Source of the DNA: Bremerella sp. TYQ1 | GTDB lineage: Bacteria; Planctomycetota; Planctomycetia; Pirellulales; Pirellulaceae | Direction: 5' to 3' | Assembly: GCF_020150455.1 (NCBI RefSeq) | Contig: NZ_CP083740.1 | Span: 2,232,001 to 2,296,000 of the forward strand | Length of the DNA stretch: 64,000 bases | Shown here: positions 9,163-18,707 of the stretch, in pieces | Position numbering within the stretch: the first letter of the stretch is position 1 | How the letters are laid out: each line of letters begins with the position of its first letter | The notes under the pieces: generated by a model | What the model was told of the DNA's origin: nothing | The model's input: only the letters and a program-made list of their open reading frames with translations | Database searches by the model: none | Position numbers and translations under genes: made by a program

Positions 9163-9253
9163 GATAAACCTTTGAGTATCCGGGCAACCTTAAAGGGGGT
9201 CAAGTGGACGCGATAACCGCGAGCCTGCCCAACGTACAACGGAGAACAGCCAA

Positions 9254-10096
9254 TTGCCGGAGCTTCCTGAAGTTGAAACCATGCGTCGCGGGGTTTTGGG
9301 CCTAGTGGGCGGTCGGATTGAATCGTTCGAAAAACTGGCCTGTGAACGTCGCCCCATCGGTATCACGCCCCCTGCTGACACGCTGAACAAACGCCTCGCA
9401 GGGCTGACCATTGAGCGAATCGACCGCCTCGGCAAACGAGTTCTCCTGGTGATGGAGGACCAATCGCGTTTGATGTTTGAACCGCGAATGACGGGACTCG
9501 TTCTCATTTCCGATCCCCCCACATTGGAACACTTACGCGTCCGCCTGGCGATCTCTGGGGCAAGCCACCGGGAGCTCTTGTACTGGGACCGCCGCGGACT
9601 GGGATCGGTTCGGTGGTTTTCTGAGAAGCAGTTCGAGCAGGAATTTCATGAAGGTCGACTGGGGCCTGATGCTTTGGATGTTGACTGGAACACGCTGAAG
9701 AACAAATTCGCGACCACGAAACAGCCGGTCAAAGTCGCTTTGCTCGATCAGCGGCGGATCGCAGGCATCGGCAACTTATACGCCTCGGAGATCTTACACC
9801 TCGCGAAAGTTCACCCCGCAAAACCATGTCACGAGATTTCCACCCAGGCATGGAAGCGAATCCATGCTTGTATGCTTGAAGTATTGCAATTAGCCATCAA
9901 ATACGAAGGATCGACGCTCAACGATGGAACCTATCGCAATGCGTTAAACCAGGACGGCGGTTACCAGAACCATCACCGCGTGTATGCGAAAGAAGGAGAC
10001 GTTTGCCGATCGTGTGGCAAAGGAGTTATCGTTCGGACGGTTCAAGCACAACGAGCCACGTTTTTTTGTCCACGTTGCCAAAAGCTGCGCCGCTGA
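9254..10096 (+). CDS. mutM: Formamidopyrimidine-DNA glycosylase (Fpg/MutM)
   Basis: A 280-residue base-excision repair enzyme that removes 8-oxoguanine and ring-opened purines and nicks the abasic site. It begins MPELPEVETMRRG: Pro2 is the catalytic nucleophile after Met removal and Glu3 is the catalytic acid. Further motifs are GIGNLYASEILHLA (helix-two-turns-helix) and a C-terminal zinc finger (CRSCGK and CPRCQ). The start codon is TTG at 9254, required to place Pro at position 2, with GGAG about 10 nt upstream. It stands alone on the plus strand, divergent from trpBA. Confidence 0.97.
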   Translation: MPELPEVETMRRGVLGLVGGRIESFEKLACERRPIGITPPADTLNKRLAGLTIERIDRLGKRVLLVMEDQSRLMFEPRMTGLVLISDPPTLEHLRVRLAISGASHRELLYWDRRGLGSVRWFSEKQFEQEFHEGRLGPDALDVDWNTLKNKFATTKQPVKVALLDQRRIAGIGNLYASEILHLAKVHPAKPCHEISTQAWKRIHACMLEVLQLAIKYEGSTLNDGTYRNALNQDGGYQNHHRVYAKEGDVCRSCGKGVIVRTVQAQRATFFCPRCQKLRR

Positions 10097-10181
10097 ACAT
10101 TTCGATTGTTCTGGGCGGGTTTCCTCTGGTAAAAATAGGGGGACACACTCCTCACGTTTTCTCCCTTTCGGAGGTCCTTCC

Positions 10182-11204
10182 ATGCCTAGTCGATTGTCTC
10201 TGGCCAACGCGAGCCGTCGTGAGTTTCTGCAAACGGCCGCGGCGACAACTGCCGGTTTAGCGATGAGCGGTCCTGCCATACTTTCCGCGGATGAAACCAA
10301 GCCGCAAGACACGTCGGAATCGTTGGTAAAAGTCCTGTACGATTCCCTCAGTGACAAACAAAAGAAAGAGATCACTTTCGACTGGGACCATGAAGATCCA
10401 CATCTCGGAAAACTACGGACGCATGTCGAAAACAACTGGCACATTGTCGATCAGACGATCCACGGCAACTACTTCACCAAAGAGCAGCAGCACCTGATTC
10501 GTCAGATTTTCGTGGGAATGGTCAACCCAGACTGGGTCGAACGCTTTGATCGGCAACTGAAAGACGACGCCGGCGGATTTGGCAAGCAGCAAAACATCGC
10601 CATCTTTGGCAAGCCCGGGGAAGGAAAGTTTGAACTGGTCATGACCGGCCGTCACATGACGATGCGCTGCGATGGCAACTCGGCTGAGCACGTCGCATTC
10701 GGTGGCCCTATCTTCTACGGACACGCAGCGAAAGGCTTCAACGAGAAAGCGGACCACCCCGGTAACGTCTTCTGGCATCAAGCCAAAGCGGCCAACAACG
10801 TTTACCAAATTCTGGATGGCAAGCAGCAAAAGATTGCTTTGGTCGAAGATAGCCCGATCGAGCAGGAAAACAGCTTCCAAGGCCCTGAAGGAAAATTCAG
10901 TGGCATCAAAGTCGGCGATCTTTCAGACGACCAGAAGGAAGCGGTGCAAGAAGTGCTGCGAGTATTGATTGAACCCTACCGCCAAAGTGACCGCGACGAA
11001 GTGGTCGCTTGCTTGAACAAGTATGGCGGGCTCGATGCGTGTCACCTGGCGTTTTATGCCGATGCGGACATTGGCGAAGACAACGTCTGGGAAAATTGGC
11101 GACTGGAAGGTCCCAGCTTCGTTTGGTACTTCCGTGGCGATCCTCACGTCCACTGCTGGGTGAACGTCGCCGATTCGCACACCGTACCCTTCAACGCCGG
11201 CTAA
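10182..11204 (+). CDS. Tat-exported DUF3500-family protein
   Basis: A 340-residue protein. The N-terminus (ASRREFLQTAAATTAGLAMSG) is a twin-arginine signal, so it is exported folded. The mature part begins with a helical segment (LYDSLSDKQKKEITFDWDHE) and contains HGNYFTKEQQHLI, TGRHMTMRCDG, FGGPIFYGH and a C-terminal WYFRGDPHVHCWVNVADS, which match the DUF3500 family of unknown function, rich in conserved His. The ATG at 10182 has GGAGG at 10170-10174; the open frame upstream overlaps mutM and is not used. Metal binding is plausible from the conserved His residues but unproven. Confidence 0.8.
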   Translation: MPSRLSLANASRREFLQTAAATTAGLAMSGPAILSADETKPQDTSESLVKVLYDSLSDKQKKEITFDWDHEDPHLGKLRTHVENNWHIVDQTIHGNYFTKEQQHLIRQIFVGMVNPDWVERFDRQLKDDAGGFGKQQNIAIFGKPGEGKFELVMTGRHMTMRCDGNSAEHVAFGGPIFYGHAAKGFNEKADHPGNVFWHQAKAANNVYQILDGKQQKIALVEDSPIEQENSFQGPEGKFSGIKVGDLSDDQKEAVQEVLRVLIEPYRQSDRDEVVACLNKYGGLDACHLAFYADADIGEDNVWENWRLEGPSFVWYFRGDPHVHCWVNVADSHTVPFNAG

Positions 11205-11221
11205 GGAACAGGCTTCAGATC

Positions 11222-12622
11222 GTGACGCGGATATCACGGCAATTTATTTTGACGCTCGCGGCTCTGCTTACATTTGCATGGCCGCTTGTGGCATGCGCAG
11301 ACGGCCCTTTGGCCGACGTGCCAACCGATAAGTTGCGACTGAAAGATGGTACGGAGCTGACCGGACTATTGCTGGAAGAATCGCCACGCGGGCTCGAGTT
11401 CTTAGAGATCAACCGCCCGCCTGGCAAGCCGATGTTCGCCGTCATCCATACGATATCCGCCAACCAAAAAGGACGTCTCGAAAAAGTAACCGGTACAGAT
11501 CGGCAGCGGTTGGAAGACCTGGTCGAAGGACTCCGCAACCACACGCAGATTCGCGCCGCGGCAAAAGATTCGTTACAGCTAGTAAAAACTTCATCAGAGA
11601 TACTGGAAACGGACGAGGCATGGAAGTATCAGAGCGATCGATTCGTCTTAACGACTTCACTGAGTGAAGACATGACACGCAGCTTAGCTGTGCGTGTCGA
11701 TCAGATCTTTCAAGCGTTTGAACATTGGCTGCCGCCGAAACGCAAGCCGACTCACGATATTCAAATCGTCGTGTTTCATTCGTTGGGAAGCTACTCGGCC
11801 TACCTCAAGAAGATTGGCCTGCAAATCGATAATCCGGCGATCTATGTTCCCCATACCAACCAGGTACTAATTGGCTCGGACGTAGGTTCGTTTCAAGATC
11901 GGCTTTCGGTCGTTCAGAAACAACATGAAAGAATTCTGCAGCAGTGGACCGAGATCGAAAAGCAATTGCCGGGCGACTTAAATCAGTTGGCAAAACGCTT
12001 GAAAGAAGCAGGGTGGTCGCCTAACGAAATTGCTCCCGAAGTTCAAGCAAGACGGGAAGCCTGGCAACGCGACTATAAGCAGCGATTGAGCCAGATCAAA
12101 GTCACCGATCGCCGCAACCAAGCCACGCTGGACAGCTTAATGGATCAGGCCACTCAGCACCTTTGCCATGAAGCCTTTCACGCGTATGTCGAGAATTACC
12201 TTTACCCTCAAGATGAGTATGAAGTGCCGGTTTGGTTGAATGAAGGCCTGGCCCAACTGTTCGAGCACGCCCAGTTCGAGAATGGCACGTTCCGAATCGA
12301 CCTGCCGCCGAAAGAACTTTTGTCGCAGCTTCAAGCACGAGTCGAACGAGACAACGGCATGAGCTTGCAACGAATGCTGCAAACCGAAGCGGGCAGCTTC
12401 CTGCTGTTCGAGAATCTGCATCGAGCGCGTCTTGATTACGACGTCGCGTGGGGACTCTCTTGGTATCTAGTATTCCAGAAGAATCTTTTCGCGGAGGATG
12501 GCCTGGATCGCTACGTCATTCTGCGGGACGAGTCGCCGCCGCCGGTCGAAGAGACATTCGGCGAATCGATTTCTCGATTGCAAGCCGATTGGGTCACGTT
12601 CATCCGGCAACTCGGCTCGTAG
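11222..12622 (+). CDS. Secreted DUF1570 metallopeptidase-like protein
   Basis: A 466-residue exported protein starting at GTG 11222 with a signal peptide (FILTLAALLTFAWPLVACA). The N-terminal part is a short beta domain (LRLKDGTELTGLLLEE). The C-terminal half contains HEAFH (an HExxH zinc motif) followed 20-odd residues later by WLNEGLAQLFE, the Glu ligand arrangement of gluzincin-like DUF1570 proteins. It starts 17 bp after the DUF3500 gene and may be cotranscribed. The zinc site appears intact, so a peptidase activity is plausible but no substrate is known. Confidence 0.8.
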   Translation: MTRISRQFILTLAALLTFAWPLVACADGPLADVPTDKLRLKDGTELTGLLLEESPRGLEFLEINRPPGKPMFAVIHTISANQKGRLEKVTGTDRQRLEDLVEGLRNHTQIRAAAKDSLQLVKTSSEILETDEAWKYQSDRFVLTTSLSEDMTRSLAVRVDQIFQAFEHWLPPKRKPTHDIQIVVFHSLGSYSAYLKKIGLQIDNPAIYVPHTNQVLIGSDVGSFQDRLSVVQKQHERILQQWTEIEKQLPGDLNQLAKRLKEAGWSPNEIAPEVQARREAWQRDYKQRLSQIKVTDRRNQATLDSLMDQATQHLCHEAFHAYVENYLYPQDEYEVPVWLNEGLAQLFEHAQFENGTFRIDLPPKELLSQLQARVERDNGMSLQRMLQTEAGSFLLFENLHRARLDYDVAWGLSWYLVFQKNLFAEDGLDRYVILRDESPPPVEETFGESISRLQADWVTFIRQLGS

Positions 12623-12636
12623 GCGAGCTACGAGTT
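12609..12636. terminator. Hairpin spanning two convergent stop codons
   Basis: AACTCG (12609-12614) pairs with CGAGTT (12631-12636), and inside it CTCG (12616-12619) pairs with CGAG (12624-12627). The stem covers the stop codons of both the DUF1570 gene and glnD, which are 5 bp apart. Being symmetrical it could act as a terminator for both directions, though no long T-run follows. Confidence 0.5.
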
Positions 12637-15264
12637 CTGTTCGATCAGCGACTCGCCGAGGGTCTGCTTGATGGTCGCCAGGCGATCTTCATCGACGATC
12701 TTATTGCCATCCGAATCGGTCACGTAGAAGACGTCGACCACTTGATCCAGATGCGTCGTGATGCGAGCCACGTGCACACTTAATCCGATTTCGTACAGCA
12801 GGCGGGAAATATTGTACAAAAGCCCTTGGCGATCTTGCGTGAAGACCTCGACGATGGTGTAGTTGTCGGCGGTCTCGTTGTCGATTTTGATTTCGGTCGG
12901 AATTGGAATGGCTTCTTCTGCCATCCGCTGATTCCGGGAAGTCCATGTCGAAGTAAACTTCGGCACGTTGTCGTCAGGATCGGTCAAGTACTTGCGAATT
13001 CGCCCACAAATGTCTTCCATCCGCTGTTCTGGCGTCTGGCCGTCGTGGTCCTGGTCCTGGACGAAATAACGATCAAGCACCAAGCCGTCGGCCAACGTGT
13101 TGATCTCAGCTGCGAGAATCGTCATCCGCTGGCTCGTGACGGCGCCTGTTAAGCGATGGAAGACGCCTTGCATGAGTTCTTCCCGCGTCCCAATGGTAAT
13201 CTCCAGCACGCCACGGTCTTCGCGGTACTGGCAATTCACCATCGGCAGATCGTCACGCATGGCATGAAGCTGCTCGAGATCAACAATAATTTGCGAGGCT
13301 GGCGTTTCCTGAAGGAAGCCTTCCGGCAACGAATCGATCACGCGGCGGAACCAAGATTCGTGTTCGTGTCCACGGACCAGACTGGCCAATCGATCCAGCT
13401 TCTTTCGTCGTAGCGCCACCGTATCGACGGTATCGTCTCCGCCCAGATTTTGCATCGACCGGCGATAAAGATCGGTCAATACGCGGACCTTCCAGTCATT
13501 TAACGTACCAGGACCGACGCCGGCAAAGTCTGCACACGTCAGCACGAACAACATCTTCATCCGCTCGGCAGGACCATTTTCCATGGCAAACCGCAGGACC
13601 AGTTGTTCGTCCGATGTATCGCGTCGGAACGCCAGATGCGACATCGAAAGGTGATAACGTACCAGGTGCACAAGCGTTTCTTTGTCTTGCGGCGAAAGCC
13701 AAAAACGATCGGCCACTTCGCCGGCAATTTCCGCCCCGACGATACTGTGATCTTCCGGGAAGCCTTTGCCAAGATCATGAATGAGCAATGCAAGATGCAG
13801 CAGCCAACGCTTCTTGATTGATCGACAGACAGCCCCCAGCGTATCTTCTCGCTCCAAAAATTCGGTCGCACATTCAACCGTTTTAATGCAGTGGGCATCG
13901 ACGGTGTACTTGTGATACTGATTGAATTGCAGCAAGCAACGAGCATGCGCCATGCCAGGGACGATCTTCTCTAGCAGTCGCAACTCGTGCAGGCGGCGTA
14001 GCAATTGCCCTAGTCGACCAGGCTCGGAAAGGAGCGTTAAGAACGCCTTGCGGGTTGCCTCGGTCATCTCGATTTCGCCTTGGCCTTGGAACCGAGCGCG
14101 AATGACCTCCCACGTTGGATGATCGATTTGGCGCTCGAAGCGGCTGGCAGCGATCATCAGTTCCAGCACTTGATCGAGCTGTCCAGCACGATGCTGTTTC
14201 CAGCGGCGCGAAGTGCTGATGCGGTACGGCCCAACGTGAAAATCACGATCAACGCGTCGCGTCATGATCGGCCCCAACAGGGTCGTTACGACCGACTGAG
14301 GGCGAATCGAAGCGATAAAGTGTCTCGCTGCATCACGCACGCCGCTGGTATGGTGAAAGTAGGTTTGCATGAACTGCTCGACGGGCAGCAAACCATCGGT
14401 TCCTTCAAAGCCGTACATTTCCGCGATGCGGATCTGCTCGGCCCGATCGAGTAGATCGGAGGACTTGCCAGCATGAAAATGGAGCTCGTTACGCAACCGC
14501 AACAGGTACTCCCGAGCATCACGCAGGATCTTGCGATCTCGGTCAGAAATCGCCCCGAGGCGGTTTAATGAGTCGAGTTCGTTTTCACCAAACTTGGCAA
14601 AGCCGAGCCAGCGCACCATCTGAATGCCACGCAAGGCTCCGCTGGAACGTTTAATGTTCGGCTCCAGCAAGTGCACGATTTCGCCATACTGCTGACGTTC
14701 CTCGTCGCGAGCCTTCATGATCGCGTGAAACAATCCACGGTAGCTACGTCTCGCTTTGCGGCGAAATGGCTCGGCAAAATCACGGAACAGCCCGACACTA
14801 CCTGCCAAGTAACGGTTTTCGGCGAGCGACGTGAAAATAGTCGCATCGGAAAGCGCCGCCGAGATTGCCTGGGATGGCGTACGCAGGCTGTGCCCTAGGA
14901 TTAGCCCAACATCAAAGACGTCTTGCTGAAGCCGCTTGGTAAACTGAATGGCGGGTTCACGAAACGTCGGTGCGTGCAGCACCATCAAGTCGATGTCGGA
15001 GTAGGGGGCCGTATCACGACGTCCATATCCACCATGCGGAACGACAGCGATGTTGGACAACACACGCTCCGGCGTAAAACCAGGGACGTCGTCCGCGGCG
15101 GCGTTGACCAGATCGAGAATAATCCCATCGAAGCAATCCGTAATTTGGGCGCACAGTTGCACGCCGGGAGTTCCCGCTTCGTGCTGCCGTTTGAGTTTCT
15201 CTCGGCCGTTGGCCAGCTTTTGCTTTGCCTCGATGACCGATTCACGAAGACGGAGTGCTGCCAT
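12628..15264 (-). CDS. glnD: PII uridylyltransferase / uridylyl-removing enzyme
   Basis: An 878-residue bifunctional sensor of glutamine that adds UMP to, and removes it from, Tyr51 of PII. Domains in order: nucleotidyltransferase with GGYGRRD and the metal pair D90/D92 (YSDIDLM), a helical linker, an HD hydrolase domain (LIHDLGKGFPEDH, about residue 490), and two C-terminal ACT domains (about 700-780 and 810-875, the latter VEVFTQDRQGLLYNISRLL). All catalytic motifs look intact. It lies downstream of amt and glnB on the same strand, but a strong terminator separates it from glnB, so it may be expressed by readthrough or its own promoter. Confidence 0.96.
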   Translation of the reverse strand: MAALRLRESVIEAKQKLANGREKLKRQHEAGTPGVQLCAQITDCFDGIILDLVNAAADDVPGFTPERVLSNIAVVPHGGYGRRDTAPYSDIDLMVLHAPTFREPAIQFTKRLQQDVFDVGLILGHSLRTPSQAISAALSDATIFTSLAENRYLAGSVGLFRDFAEPFRRKARRSYRGLFHAIMKARDEERQQYGEIVHLLEPNIKRSSGALRGIQMVRWLGFAKFGENELDSLNRLGAISDRDRKILRDAREYLLRLRNELHFHAGKSSDLLDRAEQIRIAEMYGFEGTDGLLPVEQFMQTYFHHTSGVRDAARHFIASIRPQSVVTTLLGPIMTRRVDRDFHVGPYRISTSRRWKQHRAGQLDQVLELMIAASRFERQIDHPTWEVIRARFQGQGEIEMTEATRKAFLTLLSEPGRLGQLLRRLHELRLLEKIVPGMAHARCLLQFNQYHKYTVDAHCIKTVECATEFLEREDTLGAVCRSIKKRWLLHLALLIHDLGKGFPEDHSIVGAEIAGEVADRFWLSPQDKETLVHLVRYHLSMSHLAFRRDTSDEQLVLRFAMENGPAERMKMLFVLTCADFAGVGPGTLNDWKVRVLTDLYRRSMQNLGGDDTVDTVALRRKKLDRLASLVRGHEHESWFRRVIDSLPEGFLQETPASQIIVDLEQLHAMRDDLPMVNCQYREDRGVLEITIGTREELMQGVFHRLTGAVTSQRMTILAAEINTLADGLVLDRYFVQDQDHDGQTPEQRMEDICGRIRKYLTDPDDNVPKFTSTWTSRNQRMAEEAIPIPTEIKIDNETADNYTIVEVFTQDRQGLLYNISRLLYEIGLSVHVARITTHLDQVVDVFYVTDSDGNKIVDEDRLATIKQTLGESLIEQNS

Positions 15265-15291
15265 GGAAACGCTTCAATCTTATCGTGGGGT

Positions 15292-15331
15292 ATACAAAAA
15301 ACGGCGCCGACATGTCTTCGCAGCGCCGTTT
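15292..15331 (-). terminator. Intrinsic terminator after glnB
   Basis: AAACGGCGC (15299-15307) and GCGCCGTTT (15323-15331) form a 9-bp stem with a 15-nt loop. On the minus strand the stem is followed by a T-rich run (complement of the A-run 15296-15301). It lies between the glnB stop and the glnD start, so it should partly or wholly uncouple glnD from amt-glnB. Confidence 0.8.
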
Positions 15332-15366
15332 CCAGTTTACTTCATGTCAGAATCCACCGAAGGGAT

Positions 15367-15726
<360 letters not shown>

Positions 15727-15742
15727 CTAATTCTGCTCACAG

Positions 15743-15770
15743 GGCCGAGCCCATCTTGCCAGGCTCGGCC
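15743..15770 (-). repeat. Strong stem-loop between amt and glnB
   Basis: GGCCGAGCC (15743-15751) is a perfect inverted copy of GGCTCGGCC (15762-15770), a GC-rich 9-bp stem with a 10-nt loop. No T-run follows on either strand. In an amt-glnB message it could set the relative levels of the two proteins by stopping 3' decay or RNA polymerase. Confidence 0.55.
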
Positions 15771-15806
15771 GCGAATATACAAACGCATCGCTCCAGGCGT
15801 GCGACA

Positions 15807-17276
15807 TTAGCTAAAAATGTAGCCCTCTTCTCCATGCTCAGAGATATCGAGGCCGCGGATTTCGCTCTCTTGCGTCACTCGCAATCCGATCACCAGGTCG
15901 ATCAGTTTCAGCAAAATGACCGTTGCGAACACCGAGAAGACGATCGTCACGAGAACGGCCACAACTTGACCGATCAACAGCGAGACACCGCCCCCTTCAT
16001 AGAGACCCATTGGCTCGCCTCCCGAGAGATCGCCGCAGACGTGACGCGACGCAAAAACGCCGGTCAACACCGCACCTAACGTTCCGCCGACACCATGCAC
16101 GCCAAACGCGTCCAAGGAGTCGTCGTAACCCATTTGCTGTTTCAGGACGGCACACGTGTAATAGCACAAAATGCCAGCCGCGGCTCCCATTGCCAGCGCC
16201 GGCATCGGCAGGACAAAACCAGCCGCAGGCGTAATACAAACCAAACCTGCGACTGCGCCCGAAGCACATCCGAGTACGCTTGGCTTACCACGTAGTATCC
16301 ATTCCATCATGGCCCACGCAACCGCTCCAGCTGCCGCCGAGAAGTGAGTCACCGCAAAAGCGTTGGAAGCCACACCATCCGCTGCCCCGGCGCTGCCGGC
16401 ATTGAAACCAAACCAACCAACCCACAACATCGCCGCGCCCAGTGTCGTGTACGTAAGATTGTGGGGACGCATGTCGTCGTGCCCAAACCCCAAACGTTTG
16501 CCGACAAAAAACGCACAAACAAGGGCTGAGATACCCGAGCTAATATGCACGACCGTGCCGCCAGCAAAGTCGAGAGCACCGCCAGCGATCGCTTCCGGGG
16601 CATCATAGGCCAAAATACCTTCATCCCAGACCCAGTGGCAAAGCGGACAATAAACGAGCGTTCCCCACAGAACGGAAAAGACCGCCATCGCGGAAAACTT
16701 CATGCGTTCGGCGAATGCACCACAGATCAGCGCCGGGGTAATAATGAAGAACATCCCCTGGAAAAGCATGAACGTGTACTCGGGAATCGTACTACCGTCG
16801 TGCATTGGGGTGACTGGTTCCCCCAACTCGGCATCCCATGTCGGCTGAACGTTGTTCATAAACAGGTATTCAAGATCGCCAAAATAAGGATTGGAGCCAC
16901 CGAAACAAAGCGTGTAGCCCCAAAGACTCCAGACGACGGTCATCAATCCCATCAGGAACAAGCACTGCATCATCACGCCCAGCACGTTCTTCTTGCGGAC
17001 TAAACCGCTATAGAACATGGCCAAACCTGGTGCGGTCATGAATAGAACCAACGCGCTGGAAGTCAGCATCCAGGCGTTATCACCGCTATCAAGCCCTGGC
17101 GTTTCCTCTTCAGGAACTTCGACGCCAGACGCATTGCCCCCTTCGACAGGAGCCGCTACGGGATCGTCGTCGGTTTCAGGAATAAGTTGAGCTGTCGCCG
17201 ATTGGGTCAGAACAAAGCCGACTAACATACCAATCAGCGCGCAGGACAATCGCCCACGAAGGAAAAACGTGCGCAT
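15807..17276 (-). CDS. amt: Ammonium transporter (Amt), first copy
   Basis: A 489-residue Amt/Mep/Rh channel in the inner membrane. After an N-terminal signal-like helix and an acidic periplasmic stretch (about residues 30-65), eleven membrane helices follow, starting with NAWMLTSSALVLFMTAPG. The twin pore histidines are visible in GGTVVHISSGISALV and FGVHGVGGTLGAVL. The C-terminal tail (ESEIRGLDISEHGEEGY) is the conserved regulatory tail that contacts PII. It is followed by glnB (101 bp) and glnD on the same strand. I found no consensus sigma-54 promoter upstream, unlike the second copy at 54904. Confidence 0.97.
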   Translation of the reverse strand: MRTFFLRGRLSCALIGMLVGFVLTQSATAQLIPETDDDPVAAPVEGGNASGVEVPEEETPGLDSGDNAWMLTSSALVLFMTAPGLAMFYSGLVRKKNVLGVMMQCLFLMGLMTVVWSLWGYTLCFGGSNPYFGDLEYLFMNNVQPTWDAELGEPVTPMHDGSTIPEYTFMLFQGMFFIITPALICGAFAERMKFSAMAVFSVLWGTLVYCPLCHWVWDEGILAYDAPEAIAGGALDFAGGTVVHISSGISALVCAFFVGKRLGFGHDDMRPHNLTYTTLGAAMLWVGWFGFNAGSAGAADGVASNAFAVTHFSAAAGAVAWAMMEWILRGKPSVLGCASGAVAGLVCITPAAGFVLPMPALAMGAAAGILCYYTCAVLKQQMGYDDSLDAFGVHGVGGTLGAVLTGVFASRHVCGDLSGGEPMGLYEGGGVSLLIGQVVAVLVTIVFSVFATVILLKLIDLVIGLRVTQESEIRGLDISEHGEEGYIFS

Positions 17277-17610
17277 GAATCTCCACCTCGTACAAAGAAT
17301 GACCAGATTGTGAATCCAACGCGCGCCGCCTGATGATTTGCCTGAATCATCGCGCTCGTATCAGCTCGCCATCCGCCGCTGAGAGCAGGAGAGGGTGCCC
17401 CCAGCGTTTTGCCTGATGCGGAATATGCATTGAGCCAGTACAAAAAATAGGGGGAGCCAAGCTCTACGTAAAGTAGATAAGTCCCGTTCTGGTAACTTTT
17501 TTCAGTTGGCGTATCGCCGTAAAACTCGGACGCCCGGTTGCCTTCTGCCTATAATGGTGCGTACCAACCGGTTCGAAACCCCACCGACTATTTCTCAGGG
17601 AGCCGCCTCG
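17277..17610. other. Divergent promoter region amt / TolB-like gene
   Basis: About 330 bp between the divergent amt (minus) and TolB-like (plus) genes. A TATAAT at 17550-17555 lies 56 bp before the plus-strand ATG without a good -35 box. On the minus strand a sigma-54-like GGGCAC...CTGC is present near 17385-17400, but its spacing is one base too long. No ORF is convincing. Confidence 0.4.
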
Positions 17611-18699
17611 ATGCTGACGCATTCGCACCACGTTTTCCTGCCTGCGATCGCTATTCTTTTTGCTGCCACAAACCTTGTTCAAGCCCAAGAGCCCGCCGAA
17701 ACACCCTCGGTGGAGTCGAAATACCTGACCGACGTGCGACAAGTGACCTCAGGCATGGTAAAAGCCGGGGAAGGGTACTTTTCGCCTGATGGCCAGCAGA
17801 TCGTCTATCAGGCCGTGCCGCAACAGTATCCTTTCTATCAGATCTATACGCAGCCACTGTCTGGCGGCGAACCGGAACTTATCAGCACCGGTCGCGGACG
17901 TACGACTTGTGCTTACTTCACCCCAGATGGCGAAAAAATTCTATTCGCGAGTAGCCATCGCGACCCGAATATGAAGCAGACCGAAGACGAGGAGATCGCC
18001 AAGCAGGAAGAGGAACGCCGCACCGGAAAGCGTCGACGATACTCGTGGGACTTCGATCCTTACACCGACATCTACGTAAAGGACATGAAGTCCAACGAAA
18101 TGACACGACTCACCACTGCCCAAGGGTACGACGCCGAAGGGGCTTACTCGCACGATGGCCAGAAAATCGCGTTCTGTAGCGATCGTGACGGCGACCCTGA
18201 TTTGTACATCATGGATGCCGATGGCTCCAACTTGAAACAATTGACCGACGCTAAAGGCTACGACGGCGGACCATTCATTTCGCCCAACGGAAAATGGATT
18301 GTTTTCCGCAGTGATCGCAAGGAAGAAGGTTTCCTGCAGATCTACGTGATCTCGGTCGATGGCGAAAAGGAATTTCAGCTAACCGATAACGTTGGCGTGA
18401 ACTGGGCACCCTATTGGCACCCGACGAAGCCTTATATCATCTGGGCAGGTGCAGACCACTCGAAGCCTGGCCGACCGAATTATGACTTGTGGTTGATGAA
18501 GTACGAAGAAACCGACGACGCCATCAAGCCTGGCCCCATCTGGCGAATCACCGACAGTCCGGCCGCGGACGTGCTACCCGTGTTTTCTCCTGATGGTAAA
18601 AAGTTGATGTGGACCAGCACGCGAAGTGACGACCACAGCAGCCAACTCTTTATCGCCGATTTCATCTTTCCGACCGACGAACCCAAGGAAGTAAAGTAG
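17611..18699 (+). CDS. Secreted TolB-like beta-propeller (PD40) protein
   Basis: A 362-residue exported protein. The ATG at 17611 places a normal signal peptide at the N-terminus (LPAIAILFAATNLVQAQ). The rest is a series of WD40-like PD40 repeats with recurring SPDGQQIVYQ, TPDGEKILFAS, SHDGQKIAFCSDRDG, SPNGKWIVFRSDR and SPDGKKLMWTSTRSDDH, as in TolB and related propellers. It ends 8 bp before the Nudix gene, so the two are probably cotranscribed. It is probably a periplasmic binding or scaffold protein; it lacks the TolB N-terminal domain, so it is not TolB itself. Confidence 0.85.
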   Translation: MLTHSHHVFLPAIAILFAATNLVQAQEPAETPSVESKYLTDVRQVTSGMVKAGEGYFSPDGQQIVYQAVPQQYPFYQIYTQPLSGGEPELISTGRGRTTCAYFTPDGEKILFASSHRDPNMKQTEDEEIAKQEEERRTGKRRRYSWDFDPYTDIYVKDMKSNEMTRLTTAQGYDAEGAYSHDGQKIAFCSDRDGDPDLYIMDADGSNLKQLTDAKGYDGGPFISPNGKWIVFRSDRKEEGFLQIYVISVDGEKEFQLTDNVGVNWAPYWHPTKPYIIWAGADHSKPGRPNYDLWLMKYEETDDAIKPGPIWRITDSPAADVLPVFSPDGKKLMWTSTRSDDHSSQLFIADFIFPTDEPKEVK

Positions 18700-18707
18700 C
18701 TAATCCC

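Noticed and set aside
17385..17400. Sigma-54-like box (GGGCAC...CTGC on the minus strand) before the first amt
   Set aside because: The GG and GC are 11 bp apart instead of 10, and the -12 element is CTGC rather than TTGC.
17565..17585. GGTTCGAAACC, resembling a tRNA T-arm
   Set aside because: The stem bases do not pair as a T-arm and no acceptor or anticodon arm can be built around it.
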